Of a stretch of DNA of 64,000 nucleotides, positions 8,213-17,514 are shown one piece after another (the first letter of the stretch is position 1; every line of letters starts with the position of its first letter). Below the pieces are notes generated by a model. That model was not told the DNA's origin and ran no database searches. It saw only the letters and a list, made by a program, of their open reading frames with translations. The stretch lies in contig BBSL01000309.1 in NCBI GenBank assembly GCA_001319865.1, positions 84,234-148,233 on the forward strand, in the 5' to 3' direction. The position numbers and the translations under genes were made by a program. This DNA is from Burkholderia sp. E7m39. Lineage in GTDB: Bacteria; Pseudomonadota; Gammaproteobacteria; Burkholderiales; Burkholderiaceae.

Positions 8213-9904
8213 TTACTGGATAGACGATTCGATGAGGAACCGGGAGACGGGATTCTTTTTGATGGTCGCGATGGTCAGGCCGTCGCGCGCACGGGTCATC
8301 GCAACATAGAAAAGGCGGCGCTCCTCAGACTCGGTGCTCTTTTCGTCCGGCACGACGCCCTCTTCCGCCCGCGAGATCCACACGTGATCCCATTCCAGCC
8401 CTTTCGAACTGTGCATCGTTGTCAAGACGAGTGCGCCATCGGTTGGCTTGTTGTTGTCGCGACGGAGGTATTCGATCCGCTCGGCGAAGGTGCCAGAAAG
8501 CCGCGATATCACGTCGTAGGTGCCCTGGATCGCTCGGATGGACTGGTCCTTCTTTGCGTACGTCATCATCAGCTCATGAACGCCGTCGAGCACGAGCGAG
8601 TAGAAACTCCGTTCGCACATCGCCTGCCATTCGGAAAGGCGCTTCATGAAGCTTCGATAGACCGTCGCGGTGTGTTCGGGCAGACCAAGCGCGACAAGAT
8701 CCTTCTTGAGACGTTGAACAAGCTCTGGCCCCATGTCACGGTGCAGCACGGCAAGAAGTGGTGTGCTCACGCCCATGTAGCCGAAAACCGCATCCAGCCC
8801 GTTCTGCTTGCGCCCTTCCGCGATGCCGAGCAGGTTGCACATGAGTGCGCCCTCCGGGCGATTGAGCACGGAACTGCCGGACGCACGGAAATATGGGACG
8901 CCGTGCGAGCGGCAGACGGCCTCGATCGGGTCCAGAATCCGGTTCGTGCGCGCGAGGATTGCACACGACTTGCCCGCTTTAAGTAGCGGGTGCAACGTCT
9001 CGACGGCCGCAACCGCGTCCGCATATTCGTCGTCAGACCGCTTTGTTGCAACGGAGCCGCCCGGCCCGCGTTCCGCATGCAGAAGCTTCGCGATCCGGTC
9101 AGTGTTGTTGCGGATCACACGGTCCGCCGCTGAGAGAATCTCGCCGTGGCAGCGATAGTTGCTACCGAGCACCACCTTCTGCGCGTTAAAGGTCGACGCG
9201 AACTCCTCCATGCCGCGGTAACCAAGTGCCGCACGGAAGCCATAGATGCTCTGGTCGTCATCGCCAACCACAGTCACCCTTGCATTGGCCTTTGCGTGCA
9301 GCTCAACCCACCGGTATTGCAGCGGGTCCGTGTCCTGGAATTCATCAACGAGCAGATCGGTGAAGCGGTACGGTGCAATGTCGCCTGCTTCCATGCCCGC
9401 GACGGCGAGGCGTAGCATGTCCTGAAAATCGATCTTGCCATTGCGCTCAAGCGCGGCCTGATAGGCGGCGTAGATCTGCGCGTCTTCGGTGCCCGCCTGT
9501 ACCCGGCCGAAATTGGTCTTGATCCGCTCGATGGTGGGTACGACCTCTTCGGGCTTCCAGGCGAGGCCCAGCTCCGCGATGACACGCGCAATGAGCCCCA
9601 TACGGTCGCCGTCCGTCGCGATGTCGCGCTTACCCAGTTGCTTGAACGCGAGGGAGTGAAACGTCCCCGCGATGAGCCGCTTTCTGGCGCCGTCACCAGC
9701 GAGCGCCAGGATGCGGTCGCGCAACTCGACTGCCGCGTCCTTGCTGAAGGTGACAGCGCCGACGAGCGCGGCAGGGTCGGCCAGCAAAAGGGCTGCCTTG
9801 GCCGCGATAGTCTTGGTCTTGCCAGCGCCGGGGCACGCGATCGCGACACAGTGTTGGCGCAGTTCCGCGACCTCACGCTGCTGCGGATTGAGCCCGTCGA
9901 GCAT
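8213..9904 (-). CDS. UvrD/Rep-type superfamily 1 helicase
   Basis: 563 aa. The SF1A helicase motifs appear in order: Q-motif LNPQQREV (6-13), Walker A CPGAGKT (24-30), motif Ia TFSKDAAVEL, Walker B LLVDEFQDTD, motif III GDDDQSIYGFR, motif IV GSNYRC, motif V TTMHSSKGLEWDHVW and motif VI FYVAMTRARD. It is shorter than chromosomal UvrD/Rep (about 670-720 aa), mainly through reduced 1B/2B insertions and a missing C-terminal tail. Expected activity is 3'-5' ssDNA-translocating DNA unwinding. Lies between two unknown genes in one operon; plausible in plasmid replication or transfer repair. Confidence 0.92.
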   Translation of the reverse strand: MLDGLNPQQREVAELRQHCVAIACPGAGKTKTIAAKAALLLADPAALVGAVTFSKDAAVELRDRILALAGDGARKRLIAGTFHSLAFKQLGKRDIATDGDRMGLIARVIAELGLAWKPEEVVPTIERIKTNFGRVQAGTEDAQIYAAYQAALERNGKIDFQDMLRLAVAGMEAGDIAPYRFTDLLVDEFQDTDPLQYRWVELHAKANARVTVVGDDDQSIYGFRAALGYRGMEEFASTFNAQKVVLGSNYRCHGEILSAADRVIRNNTDRIAKLLHAERGPGGSVATKRSDDEYADAVAAVETLHPLLKAGKSCAILARTNRILDPIEAVCRSHGVPYFRASGSSVLNRPEGALMCNLLGIAEGRKQNGLDAVFGYMGVSTPLLAVLHRDMGPELVQRLKKDLVALGLPEHTATVYRSFMKRLSEWQAMCERSFYSLVLDGVHELMMTYAKKDQSIRAIQGTYDVISRLSGTFAERIEYLRRDNNKPTDGALVLTTMHSSKGLEWDHVWISRAEEGVVPDEKSTESEERRLFYVAMTRARDGLTIATIKKNPVSRFLIESSIQ

Positions 9905-9917
9905 GGTGGCAGTCCCG

Positions 9918-10805
9918 TTATCGGCCGCGCACGGTGGTCATCAGGCGCAGGTGAGTCATGTAGCCGCGCACGCCGATCGGATGGAACTTGCGCAGGAAGC
10001 GGGTCGTTTCCTCGTCGACGTCCGACTGGTCGCGCACGCCGTTCCAGACGAGGAAATCGAAATGATCCATCACCTTGTCGAACTTCATCAGCAACGACAG
10101 CAGGCGCATCGAGAACCGGGAGTAGGCTTCGACACCGATCTCCAGCGACGGCTTGGTGACGCTCGGCGCAAACACAATATCGCCCTGTTCCTTCAGGCGG
10201 GCTTCGGTCTTTTCGCGGAACCCCTGGGCGACGCTCAACTGCTCGTCGACATAGGCTTCCAGGTCACCGACCTGTTTTTCGAAAAACGCCGTGACGACGC
10301 CCTGATCCTCTGCGCCAAACGTCGAGCGGCCGAAGCGCTGCAGGTTGATGCTCATCCGGTTCAGGTACGGCCACCATTGTTCAAACAGCGGCTTCAGACG
10401 CGTGTGGTTCAGGCGCACCGCGGCCTGTACGACGGCTGCGCCTGACAACTGCCGGTCCATCAGCTCGCGTCCAATCTCGCGACGACGCTTGATGATGGCT
10501 GCACGTTCAGCCGGTGACAGGTCGCGGAACATCTTTCGCGTACGCGCGACCTGCTCACGCTTCTCATCTGCTTCCGTCTCGCTGATCATCCCTTCTTTCT
10601 GAAGGGTGGTCGCGGCGTCCTCCATCTGCTGCAGTTCGAGTTCGATCTCGCCGCCATCAGCGCCATCGGTCGTTGCCGGGCCGTTGTCGCCGGTCGCGAG
10701 GGCCGCAGCGCCCGAGGCATGCTCTGGCGCGCCGGTCGTGATGGGATGTGCAGCCGCGGGATGACTGGCAGCGTCGAGGTTCGTCTCTTCCGTGATGGTG
10801 GTCAT
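9918..10805 (-). CDS. conserved plasmid protein, unknown function
   Basis: 295 aa from the ATG at 10805; a longer frame to 10895 has no ribosome site. The first 60 residues are low-complexity, and the rest is charged and helical. The C-terminal part, VEAYSRFSMRLLSLLMKFDKV, has the same LL-x-FD pattern as the AcaB/DUF1845-like protein at 4838, so distant relationship is possible but unproven. First gene of the operon leading to the helicase, downstream of box promoter P2. Confidence 0.65.
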   Translation of the reverse strand: MTTITEETNLDAASHPAAAHPITTGAPEHASGAAALATGDNGPATTDGADGGEIELELQQMEDAATTLQKEGMISETEADEKREQVARTRKMFRDLSPAERAAIIKRRREIGRELMDRQLSGAAVVQAAVRLNHTRLKPLFEQWWPYLNRMSINLQRFGRSTFGAEDQGVVTAFFEKQVGDLEAYVDEQLSVAQGFREKTEARLKEQGDIVFAPSVTKPSLEIGVEAYSRFSMRLLSLLMKFDKVMDHFDFLVWNGVRDQSDVDEETTRFLRKFHPIGVRGYMTHLRLMTTVRGR

Positions 10806-11147
10806 AGTGGATTCAGTCCTGTGGAAAGTGCGCCCAAACGCGCGTGATACGACCTTATTGTCACGACGCTGCAGACGGCTAAACGTCCAAAACATGGTCG
10901 ATTTCCATTCGCTTTTGGGGAGAGTGCGGCGAAGACGCAGGCGCTCGCCGTTGACGCGCGGAGCGAGGCCGCAGGGACGGCCGTCCGCTACACGCTGAGG
11001 TGGCGTTGCGGTGGGTCGCGTTTTCGGTGGTTGGCGCTGGGATGCGCATCGCGCACGGCGATAGCGCGTACAGGCAAGTGAGCCGAGCCGGCTAAGGTGC
11101 TTAACCCGGAAAGCTACATGGTTTGCAGCAGCTTTCCGGGAAAAGTG
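10806..11147. other. intergenic region, 342 bp
   Basis: No gene seen. The distal part holds box promoter P2 (11077-11140). The remainder is GC-rich with scattered short inverted repeats and no open frame with a ribosome site; it would be an untranslated leader of about 270 nt for the 10805 gene. Confidence 0.6.
11077..11140 (-). promoter_or_regulatory. box promoter P2 (with CCGGCT palindrome)
   Basis: The most perfect copy of the box: CCCGGAAAGCT (11105-11115), 14-bp spacer, AGCTTTCCGGG (11130-11140). Between it and a weak -10-like CTCACT (minus strand; 11077-11082) lies the palindromic GAGCCGGCT element. The 22-bp distance is identical to that in the other copies. Faces left, towards the 10805 operon. 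Confidence 0.6.
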
Positions 11148-11753
11148 TTACTGGAACGAGGAGGCTGCCTTCCACAGCAGCGCTCCGAGCACTGCGGCGA
11201 CTGCGATCCAGTATTGCGCAAGCACCGGGAACGGCGCCGCGAGAACGGCAAACGTCATGCCAAAAACGAGGAGGATGCCATGCCCGGCGAGGTGGAAGGA
11301 AAGCGGACTGGCGAAGCCGGCTGCTGACGCCTTGATCTTGCGGCGCACTGAACCGTCAACGAACGCCGCCGCGCAGAAGATGAATGTCCCGATCACCCAC
11401 AACTTCATGACGCTCGCGCGATAGATCACGCGATATATTTCAAGCCAGAAATTGTGGACCCATCCGTGCGCAAACTCCGTCAGGCCGCCTTCACTGATTT
11501 CGCCCGAGCCGGACGCGTCGAGGGTTGCGCGGATGATCCCGGAATCAACGAACCAGCGGCGGAACCGATCGTTGGTCAGGGTCACGACGTCGTCGGCACG
11601 CTCGACGCCCACCACGCTCTGTACTGACTCCGCCTCTTCTGACGGCACGGAGAACAGCGACCGGTCCGGGATCGCGGGCATGACAAAGAGCGACAGCAAC
11701 GGCACAAGGAAGAACCACCACTTGACGTGGGAGGCGAAGCGGCTACCGGCCAT
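11148..11753 (-). CDS. DUF4400-type conjugative-element membrane protein
   Basis: 201 aa with four predicted membrane segments: around residues 12-27, 118-132, 146-165 and 170-195. Between the first two is a soluble loop of about 80 residues. The segment IYRASVMKLWV followed by VDGSVRRKIKASAAGFASPL matches the family of ICE/plasmid membrane proteins named DUF4400/TIGR03747, which lie near TraD in SXT/TOL-type transfer systems. The order here (TraD, two small proteins, this protein) agrees. Precise function in transfer is unknown. Overlaps the upstream gene by 11 bp. Confidence 0.7.
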   Translation of the reverse strand: MAGSRFASHVKWWFFLVPLLSLFVMPAIPDRSLFSVPSEEAESVQSVVGVERADDVVTLTNDRFRRWFVDSGIIRATLDASGSGEISEGGLTEFAHGWVHNFWLEIYRVIYRASVMKLWVIGTFIFCAAAFVDGSVRRKIKASAAGFASPLSFHLAGHGILLVFGMTFAVLAAPFPVLAQYWIAVAAVLGALLWKAASSFQ

Positions 11754-12027
11754 AGGCTTGCACCCCCCATTCGATCAGTGCCGGTACCAACCGCGACAGC
11801 ATGTACAACGGAAACAGGATGAGCCCGAACATGCCGGCGTAGAAGTGGACCGGACGTCGTGAGACGAAAAGGGCCATTCCGTATGCCCGTGCGCCGGCGC
11901 CGCGTGAGAACTCGGCGGGGCGCGACTCATCCAGCGTGTCCTGCGAGTTCGCCGTCGTCAGCGCGCGGCGGGCGACGTCCAGATCAACCCTCGACAGCTT
12001 CGCAATCAGAATAGGTGTGAGCGACAT
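11743..12027 (-). CDS. small membrane protein of the transfer operon
   Basis: 94 aa, with one long or two short hydrophobic helices near residues 60-90 (AGMFGLILFPLYMLSRLV). No family recognised. It overlaps the genes on both sides (44 bp and 11 bp), so it belongs to the same transcript as traD. Confidence 0.65.
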   Translation of the reverse strand: MSLTPILIAKLSRVDLDVARRALTTANSQDTLDESRPAEFSRGAGARAYGMALFVSRRPVHFYAGMFGLILFPLYMLSRLVPALIEWGVQAYGR

Positions 12028-12502
12028 CGTAGTCCTCGAAGTAAAGCCGGAAGTTCTCGCCCGTCAGCGCGCGTGCTGCCAGCTGGAAAGCCGCCGAACG
12101 CTGCGTGATGACTTCCGGGCAGCGCTCCTCGACCATCTCTGTGCCGCGCGCTTCGTGCCGCGCCTCGAATTCCGTGACGGGTTCGAGCATCGGCGGCCAG
12201 ACGTGGTAACGCTCGCCGTCGCGCGACACGTAGCGCTTCGCGTAGAGCAGGTTCGCGTGGCAGAAAAGCCCCTGCATGAACGCGATGTGTGGATTACCCG
12301 TCTTGCGTGTGCGCTTGTACGCTGCGATCGCGGTGTCGAGCATCTCCTTGATGAGCGGCTCCGACTCACCCATGAACTTCTCCCCGATGAAATCGGCCAC
12401 GCGTGCGCAAGCGAGCTCCAGTTCCGGCGCCAGCGTGAAGACAGGGATCAGGCGGGACGACAGCTTGTGTTCGCGAATGATTTTTTTGAATACGGCAGAC
12501 AT
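11984..12502 (-). CDS. conserved transfer-operon protein
   Basis: 172 aa, soluble and helical, with an EARHEARG segment and a tyrosine-rich C terminus. No domain recognised. It begins 10 bp after the traD stop and overlaps the next gene by 44 bp, which argues for co-translation with the transfer genes. Confidence 0.65.
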   Translation of the reverse strand: MSAVFKKIIREHKLSSRLIPVFTLAPELELACARVADFIGEKFMGESEPLIKEMLDTAIAAYKRTRKTGNPHIAFMQGLFCHANLLYAKRYVSRDGERYHVWPPMLEPVTEFEARHEARGTEMVEERCPEVITQRSAAFQLAARALTGENFRLYFEDYDVAHTYSDCEAVEG

Positions 12503-12512
12503 GCGTAGGTTT

Positions 12513-14387
12513 TCAGCCTTGAAGGATTGGAATGCGGCCCTGGTACACGGCAGCGCCCGAGATGCGCATGAAATACTGCAAATTGGGCAGGCTGTGAATC
12601 AGGCGGGTTGGAATCAGCGGGGCTTTCTCCAGTTGAAGTGAACGCGACACACCACCGGTAAATTCACCGAGGTGCGCTTCCGTCCCGGTACTGGTACTGA
12701 CAGTGATCGTTATGTTGCGAATCGCCGTCTCTCCGACCTTGTCGGAGAACCACTGTGCCGTATCAGTGTCTTCGAGTCTAAGGATGATCTGGTTGTTCAG
12801 GTTCCCCAAAACCTGCAGCATTTTTGCGGCGTTTCCGAGTTTCGCTTCGAGGTCGGCACGCGTCTGGAACGCGACAAACGCCTTGAAGCCTGCCCCGCGT
12901 CCCTTGTTGAGGATCTGGATCACCTGTTCGTTGATGGCTTCGGCCACCTCGTCAATGATCAGGACCACGTCGGGCGGCGTCTCGTAAAAGTTGTAGATCG
13001 AGCCGCAGACGGCCGACACGTCAGCCAGCAGCATTGACGCGATCGCCTTTGCCACGATGCTGTTCGAGAGCGAATCAAGACCGATATGCAGGATCGCTTT
13101 CTGGCGGATCACCTTCTCGATAGTCCACACCTCGCGCTCGTCCTCGAAGTCGTCGACCTTCGGCGCGAGCATCAGGCCAGTCTCACCCGTCGCCAGCATC
13201 TGGAGCAACGGGAGCGCCGACGCGATGATCCGCATGTAGTGCTCGCGATCGTGCGTGTGCGTGGCAATCAGGCCGTCGATCGCTTCATGGCCCTGCTCCT
13301 GGGACGCAAACCGGGCGTTGTACAAACCAATCATCCCGTCAACGGGCGACACGGCGTTATTGCGCTGTCCCTGGCGAGTCGTCTCCGTCGCGACTTCCGT
13401 TTCCCAGGTGGTCAGCCCTTTCTCCGCGAAAAACCGCCGCAGCGCCTTTTCGAGCAGCGGTGCGATACCGCCCTGGGCATATTTCAGGATCGAGCGAAGA
13501 TTTGGCTTGTCGCCGATGTACAGCTCACCGTTCACCGAGCGGCTGATGAACAGGTAGGCGAAGTCACGAAAGGGGCCCTCTTCCATCAACTGCGCGATCC
13601 GGCTGGGAATTTCGGACGGCTGCGACCAGCTGTCGAGTGGCTCCAGCCGGACGGACTCGGAGGGCTTGGCCTGGTTGAAGTAAAGGAATTTACGGCCGGT
13701 GCGAGCGGCTTCCTTTTCCGCCCGCAACTTCCAGTCCTTGTCGTTCTTCGGATCGACGTTGATCAGCACATCACCCAGGTGGATGACCTGCGTCGAGATG
13801 ACCTCATAGGTGCGGGTCTTGCCGGAACCTGTCGTGCCGCCAACGGCAGTGTGGCCGCCCATCGACTTGTAGTGGAACGGCACCAGCCCTTTCTTTGGCT
13901 CCAGACCATGTATCCACGAAGCCCCTTGCGGCATGCGATCGCGGATACTGTCCTTCGGCGCGAAGAGACCTTCGATCGCGTCTTCTATCTTGCGCCCCGT
14001 CTTCGTCTTGTTCAGCCACTTAGGCAACCCGGGGATATCCGTGGTCGGCATGCGCAGGATGTCGTGGGCGATCTGGCAGTGCTTCTGCGTCCATTCGAAC
14101 CCGATGCCAAGGTACATCGAGTTGGCCTCCTCCTTCATGCGCTTCTGGATCTGTAGCAGTTTAGGGATCTGGAGTGTCGTCAGCCACTTCGTTGAAATGG
14201 CCATGCGGAACTTCAGCGCACGCCAGATCTGGAGTAACCGCATCGCGAGAAACGCGAGCGCGACGAGTGCAAAAATCCACGCGAAGGGCATTCCCGACAG
14301 CGGCAGCATGACGAGCGCCGCGAGCCAGAACACGGCCGCGCGGAACTCGTAGATCGGCCTGAAATGATTGATGTAAGGGGTGATCAT
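12513..14387 (-). CDS. traD: TraD/VirD4 conjugative coupling ATPase (SXT/TOL-like)
   Basis: 624 aa. Two N-terminal membrane helices (residues 15-55), then a Walker A motif GGTTGSGKT (183-191), Walker B VVLIIDEVAE in the C-terminal half, and the RGAGFKAFVAFQTRADLEAKLG region typical of TraD/TraG coupling proteins. These hexameric ATPases deliver the relaxase-DNA complex to the T4SS channel at the inner membrane. The neighbour upstream is a TraI-like protein, the order found in SXT/TOL-type systems. Start and upstream stop overlap (ATGA). Confidence 0.9.
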   Translation of the reverse strand: MITPYINHFRPIYEFRAAVFWLAALVMLPLSGMPFAWIFALVALAFLAMRLLQIWRALKFRMAISTKWLTTLQIPKLLQIQKRMKEEANSMYLGIGFEWTQKHCQIAHDILRMPTTDIPGLPKWLNKTKTGRKIEDAIEGLFAPKDSIRDRMPQGASWIHGLEPKKGLVPFHYKSMGGHTAVGGTTGSGKTRTYEVISTQVIHLGDVLINVDPKNDKDWKLRAEKEAARTGRKFLYFNQAKPSESVRLEPLDSWSQPSEIPSRIAQLMEEGPFRDFAYLFISRSVNGELYIGDKPNLRSILKYAQGGIAPLLEKALRRFFAEKGLTTWETEVATETTRQGQRNNAVSPVDGMIGLYNARFASQEQGHEAIDGLIATHTHDREHYMRIIASALPLLQMLATGETGLMLAPKVDDFEDEREVWTIEKVIRQKAILHIGLDSLSNSIVAKAIASMLLADVSAVCGSIYNFYETPPDVVLIIDEVAEAINEQVIQILNKGRGAGFKAFVAFQTRADLEAKLGNAAKMLQVLGNLNNQIILRLEDTDTAQWFSDKVGETAIRNITITVSTSTGTEAHLGEFTGGVSRSLQLEKAPLIPTRLIHSLPNLQYFMRISGAAVYQGRIPILQG

Positions 14388-15739
14388 GCGGGTCTGTCGA
14401 GAATGAGTTGGCCAGCACGCGGCGTGAGCGTGATCTGGGTCGCTTCATCGGCGACCATCAGGCTGCGCTTGCGCATATGCTCGACGAGGGTGCTGCTGCT
14501 GACGCCGTATCCGCCGACAAGGCGCTTCGGAAGCACGAGACCCTTGTCGTTCCATTGCACCGCTGCTTTTCCTGCTGCGACGTCCTCGCGCAGCGCCTGA
14601 AACAGCTCGCGCACAAGATTCGGCACACCCTTGAGCACTTCATCGAAGCCCGCTGGCGGCGCCGGATCGCGACGGGCGCCGGTGGACTGCGCCGGAGCCT
14701 TCATGGCGCTCGGGTCGACGGCTGCAGGCGCGGGTGTGGCCGCGGTGACCTGCGTCGCGGGCGGGATGCCCACCGCCTCGTGTAGCGTCTGCGGCGACGG
14801 CTTCCCATCTCCCGCTGCGGCCGCCGACGGTTGCGACTGCGCCATTGATGAGGTGTCAACGGGCGGGGTTGTGGGCTGCGGCATTGACGCGCTTTCCGGC
14901 GTTGAAGCGGCGTCGTCGGGCGGGTCAGCATGCGCGGCTGCGGGCGGCGCCGCGGGTGCCGGCTGGTGCGCGGCGGGCGCTGGCGTAATCACGGGCTCCA
15001 GCTCGGCCGCTACATGGACGGCTGACGGCACGTCGAACTGCACAGGCGCGAATACGGCGCGTTGCGCCTTGCGGTCGAATTCGTCGGCGGTGCTCACCCC
15101 CTGGCGGACGACCTTATGCAGCACCGACTCGGCCCCGAGCGGCTGCATGTTCGGATTGATCGCGCCGAAAAGGTCCGACAGCACCTCGCCGTCCAGTCCG
15201 GACAGCAGCTCCGAACCAACGAGAATCTGCGCCAGCATCCCCGTGCGCATGCGCTCGACGGCCAACGGTTGCTCGCGGCGTGAGACACGGTACTCGGAAC
15301 CTGCCAGCCATGCGGCCGCCGCACCGTGCACCGAAGGATTCCACGCCTGCTGGTCCCTGTCGCGCTCGATCACGAAATGCCGGTACGGTTCGTCAAGCCG
15401 GGAACAGACGGCGGCCAGAAACACCGCGTAGTTGTATTGCGGCTCGACGCGGCGGCGCTTCTCCGACGGCAGGCTGGTACCGAATTTCTGTCCGCCGGCG
15501 AGCCGCATCGCGTAGAAGGCGGTTTCGACTGTGCAACGGAATGCGCCGCCAGGCTCGCGATACAGGTCTGGCCGAAGCGGCAACGACGAAAACCAGCCAG
15601 CACACGAACGCAGGACACTCAACCATCTGCGCTCGAAATCGGCCTTGCTCACTTCGTTCGCACACTGGGCAATCAGGTCGACGCGTCGCTCGTGCTGTGC
15701 GATCAGCGCATCGATCGTCAAAGGGGCGTGTAGCGTCAT
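14384..15739 (-). CDS. divergent TraI (MobH-type) relaxase-like protein, metal-binding motifs degenerate
   Basis: 451 aa from the ATG at 15739, which overlaps the virB6 stop. The N-terminal 180 residues follow the TraI_2 (MobH relaxase) pattern: WFSSLPLRPDLY, GGAFRCTVETAFYAMRLA, YNYAVFLAAV. A long Ala/Pro linker is followed by a C-terminal TraI_2_C-like segment, LFQALREDVAAGK and GLVLPKRLVGGY. The positions that should hold the His-rich and HD metal ligands read LYREPGG, FRCTVE and AAVCSRLDEP, so the canonical catalytic residues seem lost, and it is shorter than SXT TraI (about 716 aa). It may be an accessory or inactive relaxase. Confidence 0.6.
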   Translation of the reverse strand: MTLHAPLTIDALIAQHERRVDLIAQCANEVSKADFERRWLSVLRSCAGWFSSLPLRPDLYREPGGAFRCTVETAFYAMRLAGGQKFGTSLPSEKRRRVEPQYNYAVFLAAVCSRLDEPYRHFVIERDRDQQAWNPSVHGAAAAWLAGSEYRVSRREQPLAVERMRTGMLAQILVGSELLSGLDGEVLSDLFGAINPNMQPLGAESVLHKVVRQGVSTADEFDRKAQRAVFAPVQFDVPSAVHVAAELEPVITPAPAAHQPAPAAPPAAAHADPPDDAASTPESASMPQPTTPPVDTSSMAQSQPSAAAAGDGKPSPQTLHEAVGIPPATQVTAATPAPAAVDPSAMKAPAQSTGARRDPAPPAGFDEVLKGVPNLVRELFQALREDVAAGKAAVQWNDKGLVLPKRLVGGYGVSSSTLVEHMRKRSLMVADEATQITLTPRAGQLILDRPA

Positions 15740-16752
15740 GCCAGCCCCGCCGTCGCGGTCTTCGCGACCTTGCCGATGATTGCGCCGCTGGCATTCGCGC
15801 CACCGCCGAACATACCTGCAATCTTGGGGATCTCGAACGAGACGAGGAATACGAAGAAGGCCAGATCGAATACCTGGGCGGCCGCACCTGACGTAGTCAG
15901 ACCGAGTTTTGCGGCGTCCTGGACCGCGTTCACCATGTTGTGTGTCACGAGGCGCATCAGGATCGCGGCAACGACGATATACATACCCGCGCTGACCATG
16001 TAGTCGAGCCACGTCTTGAAATAGCCGCGCGTGAAAGAAGAAAAGCCGAGCGCGAAGGCAATCTGCCCCATCACCACCCCCGCCGCGAACTGTAATTGCC
16101 CGATGTTGATGAAGAACACGAAGATGATTGCCGTGATCGAAAGCAACGCCCAGGCGAAAAACAGCGGGACCGTCGCAATAACCACGTCCGGAATCATTGT
16201 CAGCTTGAAGCCGATACCTGACCACGCCTGCACGGCGGAGTCGTAGACCTGCCCAGCCGCATTGCCCATGATGCTGAGCGCACTGGTCATATCGGCGCCC
16301 CCGATGTCATTGGCCAGCGAGACGAACCACTTATAGAAGTTCGGCGCCCAGCTTGCGAAACCGACGTAGATCGAGGCGAAGATGCCGAGAATGCCGAGTT
16401 CTTCCAGCAGCGCCACCCACGCCATCACCGGGTCTTTTGTTGCAGCGAAGCGCACGGCCGCGAGAACGATCGTAATCACCGCCAGGCCGCTCGCGAACTT
16501 GTCCGATTCCTTCTGGATGCTCTGGGAGGCCTCGACCGCAGTATTCATGATCGATGAAAACATGGCCGTGATCTTGTCGATCGCACGGGCGTTGCCCGCC
16601 GCAGTTTCGCCAGCACTCACGTAGGGATTGGCAGTCGTCCCACTTGCTGACGCGGGCGCCGACGCGTCGTCAGCGAACGCCGGCGCCGCGCTAAAAGCAA
16701 AAAGCATCAGCAAGCAGGCAATGAACAGGTGTTTAATGTCTCGCAGCAACAT
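15736..16752 (-). CDS. virB6: VirB6/TrbL-like T4SS inner-membrane protein
   Basis: 338 aa with a signal peptide (cleavage near ALA-type site after residue 27), then at least five membrane helices including GLAVITIVLAAVRF, VVIATVPLFFAWALLSITAIIF and MYIVVAAILMRLV. This is the topology of VirB6/TrbL, the polytopic channel component of the T4SS inner-membrane complex. It sits between virB5- and traI-like genes. Confidence 0.85.
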   Translation of the reverse strand: MLLRDIKHLFIACLLMLFAFSAAPAFADDASAPASASGTTANPYVSAGETAAGNARAIDKITAMFSSIMNTAVEASQSIQKESDKFASGLAVITIVLAAVRFAATKDPVMAWVALLEELGILGIFASIYVGFASWAPNFYKWFVSLANDIGGADMTSALSIMGNAAGQVYDSAVQAWSGIGFKLTMIPDVVIATVPLFFAWALLSITAIIFVFFINIGQLQFAAGVVMGQIAFALGFSSFTRGYFKTWLDYMVSAGMYIVVAAILMRLVTHNMVNAVQDAAKLGLTTSGAAAQVFDLAFFVFLVSFEIPKIAGMFGGGANASGAIIGKVAKTATAGLA

Positions 16753-16769
16753 GTCGCCTTCCCAGTCCC

Positions 16770-17504
16770 CTAGTATCCGTACGCCGCGCGTTCCGCGGCC
16801 TGCTGATCGAGGAAGGCCTTTGCATTCGCTGACCGTGCCTTGTCTTCTGCGTTATCCGCCGACTGCTGCTGAGCATCTTTCTGAGTCTTGGTCGCCATCA
16901 TCTGAAGCATGTCGCTCATCTGGCTCGATACCACGTCGAGATAGTGCGTCGTGAGTTCCGCCGTAGCCTGCGCGGTTGGTGTCAACGACATTTGCGACTG
17001 CAGTTCCTGTCGCCGTTTCGAAAGCGCCTGGATGTGCTGGACGACGTTGTTGCCCGTCTGCATCAACTGGGTCGCCTGGTTGTCGCGCTGGGCGTACAGC
17101 GTACCCATGTCTTCAAACCATTGAGCGTTCGACTTGCCCGAGCGGGAGACCATCGTCTGCACGTGCGACAGCCACTGGTTGCCATTCTGAAGATCGCCAT
17201 ACAGGCTGGTCGCGTTATCGGCAAGTTGCTTGTATTTTGAGATGTCGCCGGTGATCTGGTCGTACTGCGCCTTCATCGCGGCGGGGTCCAGGTTCGTCGC
17301 CTGGAGAAGCTGGTTCGCCATCATCTGGTACTGGTACGCGATATTGCTGTCCTGATACACCTCAGTCTTGACGGCCTTGAGGGCCGTGATCGTGGTCTGT
17401 ATCAGGTTTGCGGGATCGATGACCGGTAACGTCGCGTACGCAGCGTGCGACACACACAACGTCAGGCCAGCCGTCAGGGCAAGGTGCGCAAGAATCTTCT
17501 TCAT
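16770..17504 (-). CDS. virB5: VirB5/TrbJ-like T4SS minor pilin protein
   Basis: 244 aa with a clear signal peptide (MKKILAHLALTAGLTLCVSHAAYA), followed by DPANLIQTTITALKAV and long amphipathic helices, the layout of TrbJ/VirB5. These proteins sit at the pilus tip and contribute to pilus assembly and adhesion. Located directly after virB4, as in trb operons. Confidence 0.85.
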   Translation of the reverse strand: MKKILAHLALTAGLTLCVSHAAYATLPVIDPANLIQTTITALKAVKTEVYQDSNIAYQYQMMANQLLQATNLDPAAMKAQYDQITGDISKYKQLADNATSLYGDLQNGNQWLSHVQTMVSRSGKSNAQWFEDMGTLYAQRDNQATQLMQTGNNVVQHIQALSKRRQELQSQMSLTPTAQATAELTTHYLDVVSSQMSDMLQMMATKTQKDAQQQSADNAEDKARSANAKAFLDQQAAERAAYGY

Positions 17505-17514
17505 CGTTGGTTCC

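Noticed and set aside
13086..14156. Plus-strand frame of 356 aa opposite traD
   Set aside because: Antisense shadow of a confirmed coupling protein; no ribosome site or domain.
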